Position numbers and translations under genes: made by a program
In this document: positions 19,316 to 27,232 of the stretch, in pieces
How positions within the stretch are numbered: the stretch's first letter is position 1
Layout of the letters: each line of letters begins with the position of its first letter
NCBI GenBank assembly: GCA_032718475.1
Contig: JAUCBJ010000871.1
Coordinates: 1 to 42,779 of the forward strand
Length of the DNA: 42,779 nt
Reading direction: 5' to 3'
Source of the DNA: Nemertoderma westbladi
Taxonomy: Eukaryota; Xenacoelomorpha; Nemertodermatida; Nemertodermatidae
The notes under the pieces: model-generated
Told to the model about the DNA's origin: nothing
The model's database searches: none
Seen by the model: the letters and a program-made list of their open reading frames with translations, nothing else

Positions 19316-20533
19316 GGGCGGTATTCATAAATGTGACTAACTAGGAACTTAGTCCTAGTCACATCAAGTTAGTAAGTGCTTGTGCTAATTCGGTATTCAG
19401 AGAAGTTGGTGCTACTTATTACTAACGTATTTAGTACTAGTTGTTGCTAAACTCGCATTCATAGAATTTAGTCTTACTTAAGTTAGTATTAGCTGTAACT
19501 TAAATTTCTAGTCACATGACGAAGTGACTAAGTTGGTAAGACCGCTTACTTATTGCATATTGGCCTTCATACATACAGTATGGTTATTATGTTACTGACG
19601 ACTCTGACCACATTATAGTCTCTCTTGTTTTTCTAGCTTTCTGTGTTCATTGCAAATGTGTTGTTGAAGAGAAACTGTCAAATGTAACGACATAAAGCTT
19701 TTTGTTTTTTAAACATATATCCGACTTAAATTTCCAAATTTCAGCTTACATTCTTGAATGGTGATATTGCTGCCGAATGGTCCGCGTCCGTTGAAAAATG
19801 TGTTTCGTTAAAGAATTCTACCATTCGCTAATTTTCGCAAGATGAAAAAGCGGTAGCATTCCCACTTCATTATTTTCCTCTCTATTACCGAATATAAATA
19901 ATGGTATTCGATAATAATGGTAGCCAATTGATTTATCGCCTTACTAACTGACTAAAAATAATAATTTTTCACTATAATTTTAACAGGAAATCACTAAAAT
20001 ATTCAGTTTCCACTAAAATCTATTAATTATAAATTATTGCTAAAATGTGGGAAAGGGAATGTTACAGTGCCACTAATAATGAAGGGATTTTATTACAACA
20101 GGCCGTAACAGATTTATTTTTGATGAAAATATATTTTAGTGATAATTAAATTGAGTGGAGGAAATATATATTTGATAACGAAAAAAATTTACTGGAAAAC
20201 AGGAATTGTTTTAGTGACCAATAAAATTAATGGGTTTTAATGTAGGCTACCAATACTAGTAAAACAGTAAACATAGAGACATGCAGGGCATAACTATTTT
20301 TGATAAACATAAGTTAAAGTACCGGCACTGCTACTAATAGGCTAGAACTAAGTTTAGTAACAGTTTATGAATACTGATATTTTTAAGGGCAAGTTGAAAC
20401 TAAGTTAAGTCAATGCTCTTACTAAAATCAGTTGTTTTTAGTAACAGATAGCTCTTACTAAACATAGTTGCAGCTCTTACTAAAAGCTGTCACTAAGTAG
20501 CTGTAACTAATACTAACTCTATGAATACCGCCC
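19316..20533. mobile_element. Inner Harbinger MITE, 1218 bp, inserted in reverse into its own family
   Basis: It starts GGGCGGTATTCATA at 19316 and ends GAATACCGCCC at 20533, flanked by CAT at 19313-19315 and 20534-20536. Read in reverse it aligns with the outer MITE over nearly its whole length: 19523-19900 mirrors 18930-19310, and 20100-20533 mirrors 18263-18760, while 19316-19515 mirrors 20537-20728. The insertion site is next to the GTGACTAG block of the outer copy. The result is two overlapping inverted-repeat systems in 2.5 kb. Confidence 0.87.
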
Positions 20534-20731
20534 CATCATGTGACTAGAAATTTAAGTTACAGCTAATACTATCTTAAGTAAGACTAAATTCTATGAATAC
20601 GAGTTTAGCAACAACTAGTACTAAATACGTTAGTAATAAGTAGCACCAACTTCTCTGAATACCGAATTAGTACATGCACTTACTAACTGGACTAAGTTCC
20701 TAGTTAGTCACATTTATGAATACCGCCCCTG

Positions 20732-21370
20732 GTTCCAGACCCCAACACTTATAATGAATGACCAGGGGAGTGAAGGACATCCTCTCAGTCAGTGTGGTAG
20801 TGGCAAATCTTGAAGCAAATGTGCTACCGGCACCAAGCTAAACAACTCAGTAAAGCGCTTGTTTGGAGAGGTGGGATCACCATCAATAACATCAATGACT
20901 ATGCCACTCATTGTGAGGTCCAAACACTACACACTACTAAATCAGCTTGAATACCATGGACTTCGATTCCTGCAGTGTCTAAATGGCCTCGTGGATGGGA
21001 CACTTTGCATTTGACCTCTAAGGGGCCCAACATGAAAGGCAATAGGTCACTAAAAATACCACCCGGACATTGATGTCTCGTTTTAGTTTTACGACAAGTT
21101 TACCACCCAACCACCCCCCCCCCCCCCCTCACAAATTTTCAGAATGGAATGTGTAGTGACAACACTCGCTGACAAACTGGGACGAGGGGTGGGGGGGGGG
21201 GGGGTGGGGTGGGCATAGTTTATCGAAGGCCGTTAATTCATACTTAAAATCTTTAGCAGATGCCTATATCATATACATATTACTATCAGTAAATATGACG
21301 CATTTAGATAATGGATTAATAATGGATAATAGATAATACTGTATATGATAATGGATTCCCGAGACTTACA
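20732..21370. other. Spacer with facing C-run and G-run
   Basis: No gene recognised beyond the possible hAT scrap near 20863. At about 21102-21130 the strand reads ACCACCCAACCACCCC followed by a ~15-base C-run; at 21184-21225 it reads GAGGGGTGGGG, a long G-run, then TGGGGTGGGCATAG. The two are imperfect reverse complements about 55 bp apart and could pair as a hairpin. Confidence 0.6.
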
Positions 21371-21690
21371 TCCTATGCTTAGTCCAAATTGAGGTGGCTT
21401 TACCCTTTTCAACATCTGGTTGCAAATATCCAATAATGGTCTGTTTAGCACTCCTGCTCAGCTTCGAAGCGCCCCTTTGCATAACTTTTCCGACAAGATA
21501 CCTCATTTACATTTTGCCAGGTAAGTCTTGATTGTTGCTGTATATGTGAGCAGTTGTAATTTCTTCAATTTTGTCCTGTATGTGCTTCTCCTGGATGATG
21601 TTCTAGGCCAATTTAAGATCTTCCTTCGCTTTCTCAAACTTGTTGATGTTTTTCGATGTTCGGTTTTTGCTTTGTAGGCTATCTTAAGCT
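21371..21690 (-). pseudogene. Possible non-LTR EN-RT linker remnant
   Basis: One minus-strand frame with only two stops reads KFEKAKEDLKLA, then IQEKHIQDKIEEITTAHIYS, then a stop, then MRYLVGKVMQRGASKLSRSA and GYLQPDVEKG. The charged linker with the KIEEI block resembles the stretch between endonuclease and RT of RTE-type elements. At 21370 the sequence ATGTAAGT also resembles a splice donor, so a host exon is an alternative. Weak call. Confidence 0.3.
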
Positions 21691-21699
21691 CTTACATGT

Positions 21700-22105
21700 A
21701 CATAAAATCTCAGAGTCTTGACAGAGCCATGGCACATAATGTTTGCGTGTGGGTTTCTGGGAAATATACCTCTTGGCTTATTCCTTGTGGGCTTTTATCA
21801 TATTCTGATATATTGAATCGATAAATATTATTTCCTTAATCGTACCCATATAGTGTATTATTTCGGTTATAAAAATGCGCTTCTGCAACATGTTCCTTTT
21901 CCACAATTAGCACTATATCGTGCATTGATTTGGTTAGAAAAACCCAGCTTCTGTAACCTGCTCCTTTATCTTAGTTGGTACTGCATCATTATTTATTTGT
22001 TAAAAAAATACGTAACCTGTACATTTCCCTCAATTGGCACAAATATTGTGTATTTGTTTTGGTTTAGAAAAGCCCACCACTATGACTGCTTTAAACTGAT
22101 ATAAG
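21700..22105. other. Spacer without recognised features
   Basis: AT-rich. Three loosely similar stretches (GTAACCTG near 21955 and 22013, TTGGCAC/TTAGCAC blocks at about 21906 and 22036) suggest an old degenerate ~65-100-bp repeat: each has a C-rich CCTTTTCC/CATTTCCC tract followed by AATT-GCAC and GGTT-AGAAAA-CCCA. Confidence 0.5.
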
Positions 22106-22298
22106 GAGCCGTTGGGCTCCCTCTAGTGATTCTGAGAATACTCCTACTAGGACTAGGATCGGCATGCTGCATTGCAGCTGCATTTTTAAGAATGCTGTGC
22201 CGGCTTGTCAACAAAATTGCACCGCCACAACTCCCTATCACCCATGACATTTGCTAGATCATCCGCATCTTTAAGGCCAGTGTCCTTTAAGATGCGTC

Positions 22299-23174
22299 TC
22301 AAGAAGTCATGGGCTGTCTACCATGCTTATTCACTCCATGAGGCTGCCAAAGTACAAGATTATGCACTGGCTGGTCCTCACGGCGAAAGCAATGTCCTGC
22401 AAAGCGGAGGCGATTTTGTTCTAGTGTCAAGCTTGGGGGAACCAATGAGACACCTCCAATGTTATATAGTGTCTGGTTGGAGATGTGTGCATTGTACTTG
22501 ACACAATGAACCCGGCGTAGCATTCTTGTGAATGTGCCATCCAGAGATTTGGTGTCCTCAGCAGTTAGAGCCCAGCATGGACTCCCGTAGAGGAGTACTG
22601 GAACTACTGCTGCTCTAAATAATCGGACCTTAAGTTTCCGATTAATTCTAGGTGACTTCCAAATCCTGGAAAGCCTATTCAAGGCTGCCCATGCCTTTCC
22701 CTTACGTATTCGAAGGTCCTCACCTGACTTCCGGATCCATGATCCCAGGTAACAGAAGTCGTCCACATGCTCAAGCATACCATCCTTTGAGCTTATGCTC
22801 ATCCGATCAGAGACTTGCTGAGGACTTTGAAAGTTAACTGTCAGAATTTTGGTCTTTCTGGAGTTAATAAAAAGACCAACACTAGAAGCAGCATGTTCTA
22901 ATGAGCTGAGGAGCCGTTGGGCTCCCTCTAATGATTCTGAGAGTACTCCTAAGTCATCAGCAAAGTCTAGATCAGTTAGGTACTTGGCAGGATTTCCTCG
23001 ACTTCTGGAGCCAGTAGGTGGAGTTATCATCACCCCATCATCATTATGATGATCCAAGGACATGCGTAGAACATAGTCAACCACAATAATGAACAAGAAT
23101 GGTGCAAGTGTGTCTCCTTGGAGGACGCCCCATAACACTTCAAATGGTTCTGTGTCACCGTCAACAGTAGACAC
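22299..23174 (-). pseudogene. RTE-like reverse transcriptase, C-terminal part with second RT core
   Basis: The frame starts in TVDGDTEPFEVLWGVLQGDT, continues with the FADD catalytic box (DLDFADDLGVLSES), the INSRKTKILTVNF block, the DDFCYLGSWIRKSGE region, VVPVLLYGSPCWALT, and RVHCVKYNAHISNQTLYNI. The extreme C-terminus (RRILKDNGLEDANDLANVMG in copy 2) is out of frame near 22300, where one base is missing compared with 36925. Because of the duplication this segment begins with the downstream copy of the QGDT-FADD core. The protein would copy its own RNA at a nicked target, as for all target-primed elements; this copy cannot do so. Confidence 0.85.
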
Positions 23175-23468
23175 AAATGTTGTCGAACCATCGTATACTG
23201 ATCTGAGAATACTCCTAAGTCATCAGCAAAGTCTAGATCAGTTAATTACTTGGCAGGATTTCCTCGACTTCTGGAGCCAGTAGGTGGAGTTATCATTACC
23301 CCATCATCATTATGATGATCTAAGGACATGCGTAGAACATAGTGAACAACAATTATGAACAAGAATGGTGCAAGTGTGTCTCCCTGGAGGACGCCCCCTA
23401 ACACTTCAAATGGTTCTGTGTCACCGTCAACAGTAGACACAAATGTTGTCGAACCATCGTATACTGAT
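22937..23468. repeat. 266-bp tandem duplication of the RT catalytic core
   Basis: Two head-to-tail copies with a 266-bp offset: the landmark AAGTCATCAGCAAAGTCTAG lies at 22951 and 23217. Each unit encodes from SVYDGSTT through QGDTLAPFLF to LDFADD. The junction near 23200-23212 (TATACTGATCTGAGAATACT) shows TGATCTGA shared by TGATTCTGAGAG and TGATCTGATTGC, suggesting microhomology. The copies differ at a few bases, including TTAGGTAC versus TTAATTAC, which introduces a stop in one unit. Confidence 0.93.
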
Positions 23469-23968
23469 CTGATTGCTGCAATAATTTCATCAGGAATCCC
23501 ATATAATGAAAGTATGCTGAACATACGTGAGCGAGAGACTGAATCAAAGGCCTTGAAGAAGTCAACAAAGATAACAGCCAGATGCCTGCTGTCTTTCTTT
23601 TTTGTCTTTCTAAGTGCCAAAATGGGCTCCATGGTCCCACGACCTTTACGGAACACATTCTGATTTCCACGGAGCAGTCTCTCAATGGGATCCCTGATGC
23701 GATTTAATAGAATTATATTGTATAGCTTTGCAGCAATCGAGATCAATGAGATTCCCCGAAAAGAACCATAGAGTGTTAGGTTGCCCTTCTTGGGAACTGG
23801 CACCAACTTATTTGTTTTCATTTCTTGTGGGACTCTTGTTGTTCGGTACATGTCTACCATGATGGGATAGATGAGCTTTAAACACTCAGGTATTTTAAAG
23901 ACCTCAGGGGGAACACCATCTACTCCACTGGCACGATTGGTCTTAATGCTCTTTGCAGCAGCCTTCAC
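23246..23968 (-). pseudogene. RTE-like reverse transcriptase, N-terminal part with first RT core
   Basis: The frame reads TNRASGVDGVPPEVFK, NKLVPVPKKGNLTLYGSFRG, SIAAKLYNIILLNRI, RHLAVIFVDFFKAFDSVSRS, IPDEIIAAIRSVYDGS and GGVLQGDTLAPFLF, stopping at GNPAK because of the TTAATTAC change in the outer duplicate. A 20-base shortening near 23590-23610 compared with copy 2 (IIEDLSKKKD) removes several codons. Together with the segment at 22299-23174 it makes one RT with a doubled core. Confidence 0.85.
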
Positions 23969-23984
23969 TTCTGCAAAGGAGATA

Positions 23985-24594
23985 TCACATCAGGTTACAT
24001 GTTAGTTAGTTAACAAGAGGGTGAGAAGATCTGCACGATCTGATGAAAATTATCCAGTTTTGAGGTCGCATTGGTTAGATCTTTGTTGAACATCGTGGCT
24101 CGACCAACTGTACAGCGAAACTCAGAATCAACAAATTATCCCGCTAAATTGATACTGTTTGTCACAGCAGAAAGCAATGACGGTCGATAAGAATGACAGC
24201 ATGACAGTAAGCAATTCAGAGCAATAGATAAAAGCCATTAAATTCCTCTTAAAGTCAATAAGTAATATTTGCTTAAATTTATGAAATTTAAATTTATAAA
24301 TTGCAAGCAGATTTGGTTCTAATTGGGTCAAAATCTAAGTGTCATAAAAAATAAAGTTTGGGTTCATTTGGGTGCTATTGTTGACTTTATTTCATCCATT
24401 TAGGATAAAATAGTGTACTCAATGATGATGCGCGATCTCAACCACCTTTATATAGCTAGAAATCTAAACGGCTAAACAGGTATACTATACGAATGATTAA
24501 AGCCAGAATTTCAGCAGTCCGGAATATCAATGACTGACCAGCACGTTTCCTCTCGTCAACCGTCTGCCATAGAACAGGATCACATGCTGGTTGA
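23985..24594. other. Spacer without recognised features
   Basis: AT-rich flank between the truncated RTE copy and the 28-bp satellite. No gene or repeat boundary recognised. Confidence 0.55.
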
Positions 24595-26352
24595 TCAGTT
24601 CTACAGTGACAGTGACCCGATCTGCGATCTACAGTGGCAGTGACCTGATCTGCGATCTACAGTGGCAGTGACCCGATCTGCGATCTACAGTGGCAGTGAC
24701 CCGATCTGCGATCTACAGTGACAGTGACCCGATCTGCGATCTACAGTGGCAGTGAACCGATCTGTGATCTACATTGACAGTGACCCGATCTGCGATCTAT
24801 AGTGGCAGTGACCCGATCTGCGATCTATAGTGGCAGTGACCCGATCTGCGATCTACAGTGGCAGTGACCCGATCTGCGATTTACGGTGCAGTGACCCTAT
24901 CTGCGCTCTACAGTGGCAGTGACCCTATCTGCGATCTACAGTGATAGTGACCCTATCTGCGATCTATAGTGGCAGTGACCCGATCTGCGATCTATAGTGG
25001 TAGTGAGCCGATCTGCGATCTACAGTGGTAGTGACCCGATCTGCCATCTACAGTGGCAGTGACCCGATCTGCGATCTATAGTGGCAGTGACCCTATCTGC
25101 GATCTACAGTGGCAGTGACCCGATCTGCGATGTACAGTGGCAGTGACCCGATCTGCGATCTACAGTGGCAGTGACCCGATCTGCGATCTACAGCGGCAGT
25201 GACCCGATCTGCGATCTACAGTGGCAGTGACCCGATCTGCGATCTACAGTGGCAGTGACCCGATCTGCGATCTACAGTGGCAGTGACCCGATCTGCGATC
25301 TACAGTGGCAGTGACCCGATCTGCGATCTACAGTGGCAGTGATCCGATCAGCGATCTACAGTGGCAGTGACCCGATCTGCGATCTACAGTGGCAGTGACC
25401 CGATCTGCGATCTACAGTGGAAGTGACCCGATCTGCGATCTATAGTGGCAGTGACCCGATCTGCGATCTACAGTGGCAGTGACCCGATCTGCGATCTACG
25501 GTGCAGTGACCCTATCTGCGATCTACAGTGGCAGTGACCCGATCTGCGATCTACAGTGACAGTGACCCGATCTGCGATCTATAGTGGCAGTGACCCGATC
25601 TGCGATCTACAGTGGAAGTGACCCGATCTGCGATCTATAGTGGCAGTGACCCTATCTGCGATCTATAGTGGCAGTGACCCGATCTGCGATCTACGGTGCA
25701 GTGACCCTATCTGCGATCTACAGTGGCAGTGACCCGATCTGCGATCTACAGTGACAGTGACCCGATCTGCGATCTATAGTGGCAGTGACCCGATCTGCGA
25801 TCTATAGTGGTAGTGACCCGATCTGCGATCTACAGTGGCAGTGACCCGATCTGCGATCTACAGTGGCAGTGACCCTATCTGCGATCTACAGTGGCAGTGA
25901 CCCGATCTGCGATCTACAGTGGCAGTGACCCGATCTGAGATCTACAGTGGCAGTGACCCGATCTGCGATCGACAGTGGCAGTGACCCGATCTGCGATCTA
26001 CAGTGGCAGTGACCCGATCTGCGATCTACAGTGGCAGTGACCCAATCTGCGATCTACAGTGGCAGTGACCCGATCCGCGATCTACAGTGGCAGTGACCCT
26101 ATCTGCGATCTACAGTGGCAGTGACCCGATCTGCGATCTACAGTGGCAGTGACCCGATCTGCGATCTACAGTGGCAGTGACCCGATCTGCGATCTACAGT
26201 GGCAGTGACCGATCTGCGATCTACAGTGGCAGTGACGCGATCTGCGATCTACAGTGGCAGTGACCCGATCTGCGATCTACAGTGGCAGTGACCCGATCTG
26301 CGATCTACAGTGGCAGTGACCCGATCTGCGATCTACAGTGGAAGTGACCCGA
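24595..26352. repeat. 28-bp satellite, about 63 units, with higher-order structure
   Basis: Unit: CAGTGGCAGTGACCCGATCT followed by GCGATCTA. It is itself built from doublets, CAGTGG/CAGTGA and CGATCTG/CGATCTA. Variants (TAGTGG, CAGTGACAG, CCTATCTG, GTGGAAG, GTGGTAG, and a 27-bp CGGTGCAGTG form) recur in order. A block beginning with the 27-bp form at 25496 is followed 195 bp later (25691) by one with the same first four variants, i.e. a seven-unit higher-order repeat. There are no unique spacers, so it is not a CRISPR array. The right edge at 26353 abuts an RTE-like coding relic. Confidence 0.95.
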
Positions 26353-26560
26353 TAAAGTCGCTTCTCTACTACCTGCGGGGTGGTGATTGGCTTTGGTAAT
26401 TCCAAATTGTACAATGCCTCCTTTATTAAGAGTGCATTGTATTTTATGCCATAAACCTTGCGCATTGCTAAAAAAAACCCGCTCAGTGAATCCACGGAAT
26501 TGGATACTTCCGGTGTGGCAAGGATATTTTTGAAAGTTGTGTTGAAACTAGCGTCACATA
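26353..26560 (-). pseudogene. RTE-like C-terminal relic next to the satellite
   Basis: On the minus strand the frame TPEVSNSVDSLSGFFLAMRK then VYGIKYNALLIKEALYNLEL matches in spacing RTE-like copy 1: KSLDGTFTRMLRRVHCVKYN and AHISNQTLYNIGGVSL. Identity is much lower than between copies 1 and 2, so it is another, older or different subfamily. It is cut by the satellite at its C-terminal side; the frame that continues into the repeat (to 26277) is not biological. Confidence 0.6.
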
Positions 26561-27232
26561 ATCATTGGTTACTATAATTTAACATTAACTTAAATACTTT
26601 AGAAAATCCATCAAATCTATTTTCATATAAGTTTCTTATCAATTCATTACTCGCCGTTTGTTTCTTAGGGAATTTATGGATTCAAATCCTTTGCATTCCA
26701 AAGATAAATTACATCGATTTTTCTTCCCAAGGACCAAGTAAAATGTATTTGAATGGTCCAAGGATTATTTTCTTATCGTACCAGAGATTTCTATATAAAG
26801 AAGATACTATATTACTACTTATCCTGCATCTCATTATGTAACCATTTTCGAAATATGTAAAATAATATTTGCATCCCGTGGGCGGCACAATGCCGCTTTA
26901 ATCATTTGTAACATAATTAATCGTACCCTCCAGCAATATTACATTAACTTTTTAGAGCAGTTTTTACTGCCCAACTCGAATATGAACTCCATTTTTCCGT
27001 CACAACTTGGTGTCAGGGTAAAATATATAAAGGCGGCACACTGCCGCCATGAGAGTTAAAAAACTACCCCTTCTTTTAGCCGAATAGATAAATAAGACAG
27101 ACACGTAGAGTTGGGTTGAGCACAGTTGCACGTGTCTGTAAAACTGCCGCCTTTATGAACATGGACCTGAATGAAAAAGGCAGCAGTTTGCTGCCTTTTT
27201 TAAGTGTTGGTACGCAGAGGGTTAATGTGTAC
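26561..27232. other. AT-rich DNA with repeated GGCGGCA/TGCCGCC hairpins
   Basis: No gene recognised. GC-rich inverted motifs stand out: GGCGGCACAATGCCGC near 26882, AAAGGCGGCACACTGCCGCC near 27030, ACTGCCGCCTTT near 27146, and AAAAAGGCAGCA-GTT-TGCTGCCTTTTT at about 27176-27202, a perfect 12-bp stem with a 3-base loop. 27030 and 27157 carry TAAAGGCGGCA in opposite orientation, 128 bp apart, like a miniature inverted-repeat unit. Confidence 0.6.

Larger units (their letters stand above)
18263..20728. mobile_element. Outer Harbinger MITE (about 1.24 kb plus a nested copy of itself)
   Basis: It begins GGGCGGTATTCATA at 18263 and ends TATGAATACCGCCC at 20728, flanked by CTG at 18260-18262 and 20729-20731. 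Its left part (18263-19312) corresponds to the right end of the 6.2-kb Harbinger in reverse, and its last ~190 bp (20537-20728) to the Harbinger left end in reverse (GTGACTAACTAGG block). The two parts are separated by a second copy of the same MITE in opposite orientation (19316-20533). Without the insert the outer element is about 1.24 kb, non-coding apart from a truncated Myb-like gene start. Confidence 0.88.
22106..23984 (-). mobile_element. RTE-like retrotransposon copy 1, 5'-truncated and rearranged
   Basis: Closely matches copy 2 (36766-39226) from the 3' tip (GATCGGCATGCTGCATTGCA, complement of the end) to about 23984, where similarity stops at GGAGATATC; the endonuclease and linker are therefore missing. 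Two anomalies set it apart: a 266-bp tandem duplication of the RT core (22937-23468) and, beyond the normal 3' tip, an extra ~44-bp internal piece at 22106-22149 (GGAGCCGTTGGGCTCCCTCT) that belongs near 22911-22955 of the element. I see no convincing target duplication. Confidence 0.9.

Noticed and set aside
24595-26352. Possible CRISPR array
   Set aside because: Repeats are 28 bp long but directly adjacent with no unique spacers, and the setting is eukaryotic.
27170-27205. Rho-independent terminator-like hairpin with T-run
   Set aside because: The sequence is eukaryotic; the stem is one of several related inverted motifs and has no upstream gene.
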